From Burkholderiales bacterium (GTDB lineage: Bacteria > Pseudomonadota > Gammaproteobacteria > Burkholderiales > WYBJ01), in NCBI GenBank assembly GCA_020848435.1, contig JADLAC010000016.1, forward strand, positions 124,001 through 188,000: DNA of 64,000 nt, read 5' to 3'. Shown in pieces: positions 46,301-55,194 of this stretch; position 1 is the stretch's first letter, and every line of letters begins with the position of its first letter. A program made the translations under genes and the position numbers. A model generated the notes under the pieces. It searched no databases. It was not told the origin of the DNA and worked only from the letters and a program-made list of their open reading frames with translations.

Positions 46301-47236
46301 TCACTTGCGATGCGCCTCGATGAGCTGTCCGGTGCGAATCGCCTCGCGGTAGCACTCCCAGGCATAGTCGAGCTTGCCGGTGGAGGCCAGGCTGATCGCC
46401 GCCGCCGTGAGCGCGCTCACGAACGTGATCTGCAGCTCTTCGGTCGGCGTGGCCGTGCCGGCGAAGGCCTGGAGCGCGGCGTCGATCGGGAACTGCGCAT
46501 CCTCGTGGCGCGCATTGGCGATCGATACCTCGCCCACGTTGCCACGGATGTGCTTGTAGAACAGCGTGCGGTCGCGCGTCATGGTGTAGCGCGCGTCCGA
46601 GTTGAGCAGCATCACGGGCGTGCGTATCTTCGCGAGGAACGCCGGCAGGTCCTTTCGCACCCCGGCCGGATCGAGCAGGATCGCGCCCGCGGCCGGCACG
46701 CCGCCCGCCAGGGCGATCGCCACCGAGGAGCCGCCGAACGAGTGGCCCGCTAGGATGATGCGCTTGGGATCGATGCGGCTGTCGATGAGCTCAGGGCGCT
46801 TTGCGATGGCGTTCACGACGCGCGCGAGCGTATTGCCGTTGCGCGTCCAGGGGCCCTTGTTGGGCAGCCGCAGCGCGATGCTGTGCATGCCCCAGGTCGC
46901 AAGATGCAGCGCCTGATAGGCGTGGTCTTCCTTCGAGTTGCCGTAGCCGTGGAGGAGGATCACGAGCGGCGCCTTCCCCGGAGCCGACGACAGGTACAGG
47001 TCGGTTTCGATGCGCTCGGCCGGCGACAATCGCAGCTCGTAGTCCGCACGCGCCGTCATCGTGAACGGACCACGCAGCCGGAATTGCGACACCTCGGGCT
47101 TGTGGCTCAGCAGATGCTCTTGCAGGCCGAGCACGCTCTTCGGTTTGAGCGCCGTCACACCCGTGTCGGGCAGTCGCGTGCAACTGCCGAGCAACGGCAT
47201 CCAGGCGAAGATCAGTGCGATGAGATACTTGGCCAT
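46301..47236 (-). CDS. Alpha/beta hydrolase lipoprotein
   Basis: 311 aa predicted lipoprotein: [19 protein letters not shown] ends in a good lipobox (LGSC) with Cys19. The catalytic domain has [20 protein letters not shown] with the oxyanion HGYG, the nucleophile elbow [15 protein letters not shown] (GHSFGG) and an Asp/His C-terminal part ([16 protein letters not shown]). This arrangement resembles esterases of the dienelactone hydrolase/BAAT type. GAGGG lies before ATG 47236. The 286 bases to the nitrile hydratase operon hold nothing recognisable. Substrate unknown; an extracytoplasmic esterase is the best reading. Confidence 0.85.
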   Translation of the reverse strand: MAKYLIALIFAWMPLLGSCTRLPDTGVTALKPKSVLGLQEHLLSHKPEVSQFRLRGPFTMTARADYELRLSPAERIETDLYLSSAPGKAPLVILLHGYGNSKEDHAYQALHLATWGMHSIALRLPNKGPWTRNGNTLARVVNAIAKRPELIDSRIDPKRIILAGHSFGGSSVAIALAGGVPAAGAILLDPAGVRKDLPAFLAKIRTPVMLLNSDARYTMTRDRTLFYKHIRGNVGEVSIANARHEDAQFPIDAALQAFAGTATPTEELQITFVSALTAAAISLASTGKLDYAWECYREAIRTGQLIEAHRK

Positions 47237-47522
47237 TTCCCTCTTCTCGGGGTGCCTAGGAGCTGCCATAGGGCATGCTCGCGCCGCTGCGCATGATAGC
47301 CGCGCTCGGCCCCGTGGTGAACTTCGCGCTGCCCCCGTTCGCCTGGCCACCGAGGGAATTCGCGATAGGTGCTTGCGCCCCGCATGGCGCATTCGGGGCA
47401 CCGTGGAAGCGCATATCGCGGCTGCAACCGGCCTGCCCGCAATTGACGGCCGCCATCGCCGGGCAGGATACTGTACCGGTCGCACGCGCATGCGCGCGGC
47501 GCTGGCTTGTCCGGAGGCCATT

Positions 47523-48167
47523 ATGAGTCATGCCCATACTCACGATCACGACCACGCTCCAGAGCACTCCGAGGTCCCGTCCGATCCGGCGCTGCGGGTG
47601 AAGGCACTGGAATCCCTGCTGGTCGAGAAAGGGCTGGTGGACCCCGCGGCGCTGGATGCCATCATCGATGCCTACGAGCGCAAGATCGGCCCGCGCAACG
47701 GCGCCCGAATCGTCGCGCGTGCGTGGACCGACCCGGCCTTCAAGCAACGCCTGCTCGATGACGCCACCGCGGCGATTGCCGAGATGGGGTTCGCGGGACG
47801 CCAAGGCGAGCACATGGTGGCGGTCGAGAATACGCCCGCGGTGCACAACATGGTCGTGTGCACCTTGTGCTCGTGCTACCCCTGGCCGGTGCTCGGACTG
47901 CCGCCGCTATGGTACAAGTCCGCGCCGTATCGTTCGCGCGCCGTGATCGATCCACGCGGCGTGTTGCACGAGTTCGGCCTGGACTTGGCGCCCGAGGTCG
48001 AGATCCGGGTATGGGATTCGACCTCCGAGGTACGGTACCTGGTGCTGCCCGAGCGGCCCGCCGGCACCGAGGCCATGAGCGCCGACGAGCTGGCCGAGAT
48101 GGTGACGCGCGATTCCATGATCGGCGCCGAGCGGCTGAGCGCACCCGGCAAAGGAGCAGCGGCATGA
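47523..48167 (+). CDS. nthA: Nitrile hydratase, alpha subunit (cobalt type)
   Basis: 214 aa metal-binding subunit of nitrile hydratase, which hydrates nitriles to amides. The claw motif VCTLCSC is at residues 112-118, with Cys113, Cys116 and Cys118; Thr in the second position indicates the cobalt rather than the iron form. [20 protein letters not shown] and [18 protein letters not shown] complete the family pattern. The first 15 residues are His-rich ([15 protein letters not shown]), a possible cobalt-handling tail. GGAGG lies 6 bases before ATG 47523. Its stop overlaps the beta subunit start (ATGA). Confidence 0.96.
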   Translation: MSHAHTHDHDHAPEHSEVPSDPALRVKALESLLVEKGLVDPAALDAIIDAYERKIGPRNGARIVARAWTDPAFKQRLLDDATAAIAEMGFAGRQGEHMVAVENTPAVHNMVVCTLCSCYPWPVLGLPPLWYKSAPYRSRAVIDPRGVLHEFGLDLAPEVEIRVWDSTSEVRYLVLPERPAGTEAMSADELAEMVTRDSMIGAERLSAPGKGAAA

Positions 48168-48820
48168 ACGGCATCCACGACATGGGCGGCATGCACGGCT
48201 TCGGTCCGGTAGAACGTGAGGCGAACGAGCCCGTGTTCCACGCGCCCTGGGAAGCGCGCATTTTCGCCATCCGTCATGCGATGGGCGCCTGGGGCAAGTG
48301 GAACATCGACGGCTCGCGCTATTCGCGCGAAATCATTCCGCCGGCGCAATACCTGCGCATGAGCTACTACGAGCGCTGGATCGCGGGCTTGATCACGCAA
48401 ATGATCGACGCGGACTTGGTTACGCGTGAGGAAGTCGAAAGCGGCCGCGCGGCGCCCGCGGCGCCGAAAGCCACGCCGGCGCTCGCCCCCGGCGAGGTGA
48501 TGAAGGTGCTCTCGCGCGCGCCATCGCTGCGCGACGTGCCGGTCACCGCCGGCTTCAAGCCAGGTGATCGCGTGCGCACGCGCAACATCCACCCCGTGGG
48601 CCACACGCGCCTGCCGCGTTATGCGCGCGCGAAGGCCGGAACCATTCGCCACGATCACGGCGTGCACGTGTTCCCGGACGCGAGCGCCCACGGCCTGGGC
48701 GAGCAGCCGCAGCACCTGTACTCGGTTCGCTTCGAGGCGAACGAGCTGTGGGGCGAGGCCGCCGGGGCGCGCCAAGCGGTTCACCTCGATCTATGGGAAA
48801 GCTATCTTGAGCACATCTGA
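48164..48820 (+). CDS. nthB: Nitrile hydratase, beta subunit
   Basis: 218 aa partner of the alpha subunit. It begins [20 protein letters not shown], the conserved family start, with [20 protein letters not shown] next. The C-terminal SH3-like domain has [20 protein letters not shown] and ends [21 protein letters not shown] precedes ATG 48164. The order alpha then beta is typical of cobalt enzymes in proteobacteria with an activator gene following. The last 14 bases overlap the activator start. Confidence 0.95.
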   Translation: MNGIHDMGGMHGFGPVEREANEPVFHAPWEARIFAIRHAMGAWGKWNIDGSRYSREIIPPAQYLRMSYYERWIAGLITQMIDADLVTREEVESGRAAPAAPKATPALAPGEVMKVLSRAPSLRDVPVTAGFKPGDRVRTRNIHPVGHTRLPRYARAKAGTIRHDHGVHVFPDASAHGLGEQPQHLYSVRFEANELWGEAAGARQAVHLDLWESYLEHI

Positions 48821-49199
48821 AACGCGCATCGCACCGCCGCTCGATCGGCCGGCATTCGCCCGCCTGCCGCGCGATGCCGATGGACCCGTATTTGCCGAGC
48901 CGTGGCAAGCGCAGGCCTTCGCGCTCGCCGTGCGGCTGTCCGAGGCGGGCTGGTTCAGTTGGCACGAATGGACGCTCGCGCTCGGCGAGCAGTTCCGCTC
49001 GGCGGCAGCCCGCGGCGAGCCCGACGATGGCAGCCGCTATTACGAGCACTGGCTGGCGGCGCTGGAATCGTTGGTGACGGCCAAGGGCTTGTCCGATCCG
49101 GCAGCGCTCAGCGAACGCAAGCACGCATGGGCCGAAGCGTACCGCAGGACGCCGCATGGCGAGCCCGTGGCGCTGGCCGCGGCGATGCGCGGTACTTAG
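48807..49199 (+). CDS. Nitrile hydratase accessory protein (P14K/activator type)
   Basis: 130 aa protein resembling the amino-terminal part of nitrile hydratase beta subunits, as expected for the self-subunit-swapping activator that loads cobalt into the alpha subunit. Matching blocks are FAEPWQAQAFALAVRLSEAG, FSWHEWTLALGEQFRSA and YYEHWLAALESLVTAKGLSD. No ATG is available in frame. TTG 48807, with GGGAAAG 6 bases upstream and a 14-base overlap with nthB, is the best start. The third gene of the operon; no cobalt transporter is visible nearby. Confidence 0.88.
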   Translation: MSTSETRIAPPLDRPAFARLPRDADGPVFAEPWQAQAFALAVRLSEAGWFSWHEWTLALGEQFRSAAARGEPDDGSRYYEHWLAALESLVTAKGLSDPAALSERKHAWAEAYRRTPHGEPVALAAAMRGT

Positions 49200-49319
49200 A
49201 CGATCGACCCTGCGCGCATCGCCGCCAGCGCTATCTCGCATCGACTGACCCTGGTCGCCCCCAAGGGCGACCGTGCTGGTGCCGTGTGATTCGACGCCAC
49301 GCAAGAAAGGAGTGACCCC

Positions 49320-50804
49320 GTGACAGGATCGCACGCTTCCGCCCAGGCCCACGCCATGCTGGAGACGCTCAGGCGTGACGCCATCGGTCTGGACGTGCAC
49401 TACCAGCTCGCCACCGGCGAGCGCACGCGCCGCATCTATCTCGACAGCACCGCGAGCACGCTGCGTCTGAAGGTGGTGCAGGAGGTGCTCGATCGCTTCC
49501 AGCCGCATTACTCGAACACCCACAGCGTGCTGCACTTCAGCGCCAAGCTCGCGAGCCGCGAGTATCAGTGGGCGCACCGCATGGTGCTCGACTTCGTGCA
49601 CGCGGATGCGGCAACGCACATGTGCTTCTTCACCGGCAGCGGCGCCACCGCCGGGATGAATCGCGTGGCGCGCACGCTGCGCGAGAAGCGGCCCGAGCGC
49701 GACCTCGTGCTCACCTCGATCATGGAGCATCATTCCAACGATCTGCCGCATCGCAAGCACTTCCGCGAGGTGATCCATGCGCCCGCGATCCTGACCGAGA
49801 CTTCGCTCGGCAGCATCGATGTCGCCCGCCTTGAAGAGCTGCTGAAGAATCACGGGGCGCGCGTGAACTACGTTGCCGTCACCGGCGTCTCCAACGTGAC
49901 CGGCATCGTCAATCCGATCCATGAGATTGCCGCGATGGCCCATCGCCATGGCGCGCTGATCGTGGTCGATGCGGCGCAGATGGCGGCGCACCTGCCGATC
50001 CGGATGTGCGGACATGCCGATGCCTCGCAGGACCTGGACGTGGTCGTGTTCTCCGGGCACAAGGTGTACGCCCCCGGCTCGCCTGGGGTGGTGGCGGCGC
50101 GGCAGAGCCTGTTCGCGGGCATCGAGCCGCAAGACGTCGGCGGGGGCATGGTCGATACCGTGTGGGTCGACCGCTACACGGTATCGGACCGCTTCCCGGA
50201 TCGAGAGGAAGCCGGCACGCCGAACATCCCCGGCGCCATCGGCCTCGCCGGCGCGCTCTACGCGCTCGAGCGGGTCGGCATGGAAACCATCGCCGCCGAG
50301 GAAGAAGCCCTGGTTCGCTCGGCGCTCGCCAAGCTCGCGACCGTGCCCGATATCGTGATCTACGGCGACCCCGACGCGAAGCGCTTTCGGCGCACGGGGG
50401 CGATCTCGTTCAATCTGAAGGGACTCGACCACGCGCTCACGGCCGCAATTCTCAACGACTATTTCAACATCGCCGTGCGCAACGAATGCTTCTGCGCGCA
50501 TCCTTACGTGCGCGAGATGGTGATGCTCAGTCTCGCCGAGGATGCCGAGCGCCTCGACAACGCGGCGCTGGAGCGCTTGGCCGAGATGCATCGCGGCATG
50601 GTGCGGGCGAGCTTCGGCATCTACAACACCGAGCGCGACGTGGACGCCCTGGTGCACGCATTGCGCGAGATCGGTGCGCGGCGCGACGAGCTCGCGCCGC
50701 TGTATCGACGCTTGGCCAACGGCGACTACGAGCACATTCGATTTCGTTTCGACCCCGCGCAGACGTTCTCGGTCAAGGGCGAGGTGGATCGCCTGCTGGG
50801 CTGA
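49320..50804 (+). CDS. Aminotransferase class V-fold PLP enzyme (cysteine-desulfurase-like)
   Basis: 494 aa fold-type I PLP protein. The Schiff-base lysine is Lys248 in VVVFSGHKVYAPGSPGVVAA. PLP-contact residues are visible in FFTGSGATAGMNRVA, IMEHHSNDLP and IVVDAAQMAAHLPI. A Cys-containing loop AVRNECFCAHPYV near residue 388 resembles the catalytic-Cys region of desulfurases of the molybdenum-cofactor sulfurase type rather than SufS or IscS. GTG 49320 has AAAGGAG upstream. It starts 120 bases after the nitrile hydratase operon on the same strand. Desulfurase or lyase activity is inferred only. Confidence 0.82.
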   Translation: MTGSHASAQAHAMLETLRRDAIGLDVHYQLATGERTRRIYLDSTASTLRLKVVQEVLDRFQPHYSNTHSVLHFSAKLASREYQWAHRMVLDFVHADAATHMCFFTGSGATAGMNRVARTLREKRPERDLVLTSIMEHHSNDLPHRKHFREVIHAPAILTETSLGSIDVARLEELLKNHGARVNYVAVTGVSNVTGIVNPIHEIAAMAHRHGALIVVDAAQMAAHLPIRMCGHADASQDLDVVVFSGHKVYAPGSPGVVAARQSLFAGIEPQDVGGGMVDTVWVDRYTVSDRFPDREEAGTPNIPGAIGLAGALYALERVGMETIAAEEEALVRSALAKLATVPDIVIYGDPDAKRFRRTGAISFNLKGLDHALTAAILNDYFNIAVRNECFCAHPYVREMVMLSLAEDAERLDNAALERLAEMHRGMVRASFGIYNTERDVDALVHALREIGARRDELAPLYRRLANGDYEHIRFRFDPAQTFSVKGEVDRLLG

Positions 50805-51060
50805 CGCGCGCGCTAGCTCCGATCGCGGGCTATGACTTCCAAGTCGTCAGCCTACGCGAGCCGAAGAAACACGAAATCAGGCGCTAAACCGCGCATGACG
50901 ACGGGCGCCCGTCTGCGGCGCTGCGCACCGACTGTTTCGCGCCGCTTATGCGCACCGAGAGGCGTGGACCCAGCGCGCACACCACTGGCGCAGCCCGCTT
51001 CGGCGCAGCGAAAGGACATGGCTTCTTATCGACCGGCATGTGAACGGCTGCCAGTCGTCT

Positions 51061-52032
51061 TCAATCAACCTTTGCGCCGGACGCCTTCACGATGTCCGCC
51101 CACTTGCGGTATTCCTCGACGAGCTTGCGACGAAACACCTCGGGGCCGCCGTGTAGAGGCTCCACTGCGATCGCGCCCACGCGGGTTCGAAACTCGGGCT
51201 CGGCGATCAAGCGATCGACCTCGGTCGCCACCCGGCTGATCACCGGCCCCGGCGTTCCGGTCGGCCCCACCACGCCGAACCAAACCGACGATCGAAGCTG
51301 TCCCATACCCAGCTCGGCCGTCGTCGGAACCTCCGGCAGCGCGCTCGAACGACGATCCGACAACACGGCAAGCGCGCGCACCGAGCCCGCCTTGACCTGC
51401 GCGTGAATGCCGGTCATCAGTTGGAACATGAGCTGGATGCGCCCGGCGATGAGGTCCGTGGTCGCATCCCCTGGCACCTTGTAGGGCACGTGCGTCATGC
51501 GCACGCCATTGAGCGTCTTGAACAGCTCGCCGGCGAGGTGCATCGAGCTGCCGTTGCCGGTCGAGCCGAAGTTGAGCTGGTCCGGATGGGCCTTGGCGTA
51601 GCTCGTGAATTCCTGCAGCGACTTCGCCGGCAGCTTGTTGGTGACCACCAGGACGTTTTGGACGTCGCCGATGAGCGCGATCAACGCGAGATCCTTGAGC
51701 GGGTCGTACGGCATGACCTGGTACAGGTGCGGATTGATCGCCAGCATGCTGGAAGCCGCCACCGCCAGGGTATAGCCGTCGGGCTCGGCCTTGGCGGCGA
51801 TCGCGAGCCCGGTGTTGCCTTGGGCACCGGTGCGGTTGTCGACCACGAAGCGCTGGCCGAGGGTTCGCGTCAAGCCGTCGGCGAGCAGGCGGGTGATCGG
51901 ATCGATGGTGCCGCCCTGCCCGGAGGGGATGATCATCCGCACCGGCTTGGTCGGCCAGGATTGGGCCAGCGCAGCGGGCGCCGTCGCCAGCCCGAGCGCG
52001 AGTAGAACGATACCAAGACATGCCGTCATCAT
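51061..52032 (-). CDS. Bug/TctC-family tripartite tricarboxylate receptor
   Basis: 323 aa. ATG 52032 (GGAG 6 bases upstream) gives the signal peptide MMTACLGIVLLALGLATAPA cleaved near ALAQS. The mature protein shows SWPTKPVRMIIPSGQGGTID, FVVDNRTGAQGNTGLAIAAK, EPDGYTLAVAAS, GSTGNGSSMHLAGELFKTLN and HVPYKVPGDATTDLIAGRI. The first ligand loop reads SGQGGTID. It follows the UROD-family gene by 34 bases, and the two form an operon. The 256 bases on its other side, up to the PLP enzyme gene, contain nothing recognised. Confidence 0.93.
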   Translation of the reverse strand: MMTACLGIVLLALGLATAPAALAQSWPTKPVRMIIPSGQGGTIDPITRLLADGLTRTLGQRFVVDNRTGAQGNTGLAIAAKAEPDGYTLAVAASSMLAINPHLYQVMPYDPLKDLALIALIGDVQNVLVVTNKLPAKSLQEFTSYAKAHPDQLNFGSTGNGSSMHLAGELFKTLNGVRMTHVPYKVPGDATTDLIAGRIQLMFQLMTGIHAQVKAGSVRALAVLSDRRSSALPEVPTTAELGMGQLRSSVWFGVVGPTGTPGPVISRVATEVDRLIAEPEFRTRVGAIAVEPLHGGPEVFRRKLVEEYRKWADIVKASGAKVD

Positions 52033-52066
52033 GGAGTGCTCCGTCAAGAGGCGATTGCGGAGTCGA

Positions 52067-53059
52067 TCAGCGCCGCTGCACGGCGTCGATCACCGCCTGG
52101 ATGTTGGCCGCCGGCGTGGCCACCAACAGCACGCAGCCCGGGCCAACCATGAGTCGCCGCCCGGCGCTCTGCGCCACCGCGTCGCGCACCTCGGCTTCGA
52201 TTGCCGCGGCATCGCCGTGGGCAAGCGTTGAATTCTCTTCCAGCCCGCCCACCAGCAGGCACGACGACTGCTTCGCTGCGCTCGCCAAATCCGGCTTGGT
52301 CAGGCGATCGTGCCAATTGAGCATGCGCACGGGATAGTCCTTGACCAGGTCGAACATGATGTCCTCGCCGTGCACGTGCAACAGGTCGAAGCGGCTGCGG
52401 CCCTTGAGCGCATTCAACACGGCGCGGTCGAACTGCGCGCCGAAGCGCAGGTACTCCTGGGCGCTACAGACCCGGTAGCTCGCGCATTGGGTCGCGAAAA
52501 ACACGCCGTGCGCGCCGCAGGCGAGCGATTGCAGCGCGAAATCGATCGTGACCTCGGTGATGATGCGCAACCCCGCCTCCAGCATATCGGCGTTGAGGCG
52601 CATGTCGGCGAATATGCGCTCGCCGGCGAGCTTGCGCGCGCTGGTGAGCGGGCTGAAGACGGTCTGCAATATCGGCGCACCGTCGCCCAGCTCTGCCTTC
52701 GCCATGCGCAGCGCCGCGAGCTGCTGTCCGAGCACCCCGCGCGCCGGGTCGAGCCGCGCCAGCGCGGGCCAATCCTCGGCGCGCCTGACGCCGGGACTGA
52801 TCACCGCGCGCGCGCCGTTGGCCGCATTCTGATACGCGGTGCGCGCGCCCCAGTCTTCCACCGAATAGGTCCCGGAGGGCATGAACTTGATCAGGTCGAA
52901 ATCCCAGCGGCGCTGCCAGCGCACCATGTGGGCGGCGAGCTTGCCCGGATCGGTGTCGTCCTCGGGGAAGTGGCGCCAGAGGCTCAGCGGCAGGCGATCG
53001 ACAGCGCGGCCTTCGAGTGCTGCTTCGATCCGTGTCCAGTGATTCATCGCGCTCGCCAT
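52067..53059 (-). CDS. Uroporphyrinogen decarboxylase (URO-D) family protein
   Basis: About 330 aa TIM-barrel protein. Recognisable blocks: PLSLWRHFPEDDTDPGKLAA, WDFDLIKFMPSGTYSVEDWG, GAPILQTVFSPLTSARKLAG, SLACGAHGVFFATQCASYRV and LLVGGLEENSTLAHGDAAAI. It is much diverged from HemE and more like the methyltransferase-type URO-D proteins (corrinoid or catabolic), so haem synthesis is unlikely. Starts ATG 53059 or 53047 are both possible. It shares a transcript with the downstream Bug receptor, suggesting a role in degrading or demethylating the ligand; that is inference. Confidence 0.85.
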   Translation of the reverse strand: MASAMNHWTRIEAALEGRAVDRLPLSLWRHFPEDDTDPGKLAAHMVRWQRRWDFDLIKFMPSGTYSVEDWGARTAYQNAANGARAVISPGVRRAEDWPALARLDPARGVLGQQLAALRMAKAELGDGAPILQTVFSPLTSARKLAGERIFADMRLNADMLEAGLRIITEVTIDFALQSLACGAHGVFFATQCASYRVCSAQEYLRFGAQFDRAVLNALKGRSRFDLLHVHGEDIMFDLVKDYPVRMLNWHDRLTKPDLASAAKQSSCLLVGGLEENSTLAHGDAAAIEAEVRDAVAQSAGRRLMVGPGCVLLVATPAANIQAVIDAVQRR

Positions 53060-53170
53060 GGCCGAGGGTCGCGAAAACGATAAGGCCGGGGACTCTAACG
53101 CCGGCACCGCGAGCCGTCAATCACGCGAAATGTTCGACGCCTTCGATCGAACGCCAGCGCCGAGCGGCCA

Positions 53171-53319
53171 AATGCTGTCTACGCCATCAAGTCCGGATCC
53201 TTCAAGACCATGGCGAACTGAACGTCTTCATCTGGTCGATTTGCGCGGCGTTCGTGATCCAGCTCATCTTCGTGCCGGTGCTGGGCGCGGCGGTCACGAT
53301 GCTCGCGTTCGACAAGTAA
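53171..53319 (+). pseudogene. Unassigned membrane-protein tail, frameshifted
   Basis: In the 407-base gap after the URO-D gene, one frame reads NAVYAIKSGSFKTMA to about 53216, then a shifted frame reads ELNVFIWSICAAFVIQLIFV and PVLGAAVTMLAFDK to a stop at 53319. The hydrophobic run of about 25 residues is a convincing membrane segment. The two pieces look like one coding segment broken by a single-base shift. No start or family could be identified. The first 110 bases of the gap (53060-53170) show nothing. Confidence 0.4.
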
Positions 53320-53323
53320 CAAG

Positions 53324-53460
53324 TCCGCCAATCGCGCGGCCGAGCGCGTGGCGCGACAGCCGGCCGGCGGTTACTCGGCGCTGTTCATGTCGGTCTCGCA
53401 CGCGATGAGCAGGTCGTCTATCGCAGCCTCGGCTACGATCTCGAACGCGACTTCACCCTG
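53324..53460 (+). pseudogene. Fragment of a Bug/TctC receptor gene, frameshifted
   Basis: The frame from 53324 reads SANRAAERVARQPAGGYSAL then FMSVSHA, matching the GxxGAExVAxxxPDGYTLLF region of Bug proteins. From 53416, two bases out of phase, it continues VYRSLGYDLERDFT, the next family block. Both ends are missing. The fragment is on the + strand and abuts the 3' end of an intact Bug gene on the other strand. Confidence 0.72.
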
Positions 53461-53466
53461 CGGGGG

Positions 53467-54498
53467 TCAGTCGATCTTGTACCCGCTCTCCTTGACCACC
53501 TTCGCCCAGCGTTCCTTCTCCGAGGCCATCCATTGCGCCAGCTCCTGCGGCGCTTTCGCCTGCGGGCGCGAGCCCTGCGAGGTGAGCTTCTCCGAGAAAT
53601 CCGGCAGCGCGACGATCCGCTTCACCTCGTTGTAGAGCTTGGTCACGATCTCGGGCGGGAGCTTCGCCGGACCGATGATCCCCTGCCACGAGCCGGCGTG
53701 GAAGCCTTCGAGACCCGGCGTCTCTGCGACCGTCGGCACCTGCGGAAACATCGGATCGCGCTGTTCGCTGGAGACGGCGATGAGCTTCAACTTGCCGCTT
53801 CTCACGTGCATCCACGTCTGCAGGACGCCCATCAAGAGGAAGTCGCCGTCGCCGGTCATGACCGAGATCACGGAGCTCTGGCCGCCCTTGGTCGGCACGT
53901 AGGTCCACTTCGCGCCGACGCGATGCTGCATGGCGAGGGTCGAGAGGTGGATGTTGCTGCCGAGCCCCACCGGAGCGTTGAGCTTGCCAGGGCTCTTCTT
54001 CGCCAGCGCGATCAGGTCGGAAACGCTCTTCACGGGCACACTGGGGTGCGTGCACAACAGGTAGGGGGAGAACGTGACTGTGGTGATCGGCGTGATGTCG
54101 CGAATGATGTCGAAGGAGAGCTTGTACATGCTGGGGCTGATGGTCAGGTTGCCGACCTCCATGAGCGTCAGCGTGTAGCCGTCGGCGGGCGAGCGCACCA
54201 TCATTTCGACGCCGATATTGCCGTTGGCGCCGGGCCGCGGATCGGAAAGCACCTGCTGCCCCCAGCTCTCGTTGAGCTTCGCGCCCACCATGCGCGTCAG
54301 GATGTCCGAGGTGCCGCCCGCGGGGTACGGCACGATCACGCGGATCGGCTTGGCGGGGTAGGACTGGCCCCCTGCGGCGGCGCCGCTCGCCTGCGCCTGG
54401 ACGCTGGCGCTCCAGGCGAGCGTGGCGCCGAGCAATGCCGCTGCGGCAACGTTACCGCCGGCTGCGATGGTTGCCGAGGCTATGACAACGCGTTTCAT
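53467..54498 (-). CDS. Bug/TctC-family tripartite tricarboxylate receptor
   Basis: 343 aa. ATG 54498 starts MKRVVIASATIAAGGNVAAA and a long hydrophobic leader with cleavage near VQAQA. The mature part opens QSYPAKPIRVIVPYPAGGTS and has VLSDPRPGANGNIGVEMMVR, SPADGYTLTLMEV, NIHLSTLAMQHRVGAKWTYV and TKGGQSSVISVMTGDGDF. The usual VxDNRPGA is here SDPRPGA. It ends VVKESGYKID. Its start lies exactly where a broken ATPase gene stops matching its family, so the receptor appears to have been joined to that older gene. No co-directional catabolic gene follows closely. Confidence 0.92.
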   Translation of the reverse strand: MKRVVIASATIAAGGNVAAAALLGATLAWSASVQAQASGAAAGGQSYPAKPIRVIVPYPAGGTSDILTRMVGAKLNESWGQQVLSDPRPGANGNIGVEMMVRSPADGYTLTLMEVGNLTISPSMYKLSFDIIRDITPITTVTFSPYLLCTHPSVPVKSVSDLIALAKKSPGKLNAPVGLGSNIHLSTLAMQHRVGAKWTYVPTKGGQSSVISVMTGDGDFLLMGVLQTWMHVRSGKLKLIAVSSEQRDPMFPQVPTVAETPGLEGFHAGSWQGIIGPAKLPPEIVTKLYNEVKRIVALPDFSEKLTSQGSRPQAKAPQELAQWMASEKERWAKVVKESGYKID

Positions 54499-54499
54499 G

Positions 54500-54781
54500 G
54501 GACCGTCCAGCAGCAGAAGCGCGCCACGGCGGGCCGCAGCGGCTTCCAGCCGCGAAGCCTCCCACTGTTGCGCAATCCAGACTCGCGCCCCGTAACGTGG
54601 GCTCGTCCGCACTCGCGTAACGCACCGGGACGCCGAGGTCCGCCGTTACCTGCTGCACCATCGTCGACTTCCCCACCTGCCTCGGACCGGCAACGACGTG
54701 GACGAAACGGCGCGCCGCTGCCAGTCGCTTGGCGAGCTGCTCGGCCTGGAGCCGGCGAAAGGGCTTTGACGATTTGCTCAT
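54500..54781 (-). pseudogene. AAA_14/DUF4143-type ATPase, amino-terminal remnant with frameshift
   Basis: From ATG 54781 the reading MSKSSKPFRRLQAEQLAKRL, then HVVAGPRQVGKSTMVQQVTA (Walker A) and VPVRYASADEPTLRG matches the start of AAA_14 ATPases. After about residue 67 the match continues in another frame as ARVWIAQQWEASRLEAAAAR then RGALLLLD, where the family has WIEQQWE...LVLDEIQK. The gene is then cut off, immediately before the ATG of the Bug gene. Intact relatives run to about 400 residues. A strong palindrome lies upstream. Confidence 0.82.
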
Positions 54782-54793
54782 CGCACTGAGTAA

Positions 54794-54817
54794 TTTTACT
54801 CAACCACTTGAGTAAAA
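54794..54817 (-). promoter_or_regulatory. AT-rich 10-bp inverted repeat, probable operator
   Basis: TTTTACTCAA (54794-54803), spacer CCAC, then TTGAGTAAAA (54808-54817): a perfect 10-bp dyad. A further half site TGAGTAA begins at 54787. It lies 13 bases upstream of the ATPase remnant start, where an operator or promoter element would be. It is a striking AT-rich island in GC-rich DNA. Confidence 0.6.
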
Positions 54818-55194
54818 CAACCGGGCGAGTGCCGCACCGACCGGCGGTTGCGCTGCAATTTGCGCCTGCGGGCGGGCACTGCTCGAACGAAACGAGCGGC
54901 GAGACTCCCCGATTGGCGGCGCGAGAGCGCCGCCAGCGCCGCGCCGACCCAGCCGAATCCGATCCGCTCCTGCTCCGACCACAAGCCCGGCCGAATCCGG
55001 TTATCGCGCAGCTCGTCGTACAGCGCACGCTCCGGATCGGTGAGCCGGTGCAGGTCCTGCACCACCTGGCTCGCTTCCTCGCCCCACAAGGTGTCGTGGG
55101 CGAGCAAGGTGGCGCGGTCCATCAGGAACGATTCTGCATGGGGAAACCATGCGCGCAGCCGGTCGAGGATGGCGAAGCCGCGCGTGTCGATATC
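54796..55194 (-). pseudogene. Wadjet JetD (DUF2220) carboxy-terminal remnant
   Basis: From about 55194 to 54925 the minus strand encodes DIDTRGFAILDRLRAWFPHA, ESFLMDRATLLAHDTLWGEE, then LTDPERALYDELRDNRIRPG and SEQERIGFGWVGAALAAL, matching the C-terminal toprim-like DUF2220 region of JetD, the nuclease subunit of the Wadjet anti-plasmid system. The frame remains open to 54796 with unrelated sequence. The amino-terminal two thirds of jetD and the jetA, jetB and jetC genes are absent. Upstream it runs directly into the end of the CBS-domain gene. Confidence 0.8.

Noticed and set aside
50805-51060. Short open frames between the PLP enzyme and Bug genes.
   Set aside because: No ribosome site, no coding-like composition and no recognisable motif; treated as non-coding.
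52067-53059. hemE assignment for the URO-D family gene.
   Set aside because: The protein is far from HemE in sequence, sits with a Bug receptor and not with haem genes, and lacks the conserved HemE start.
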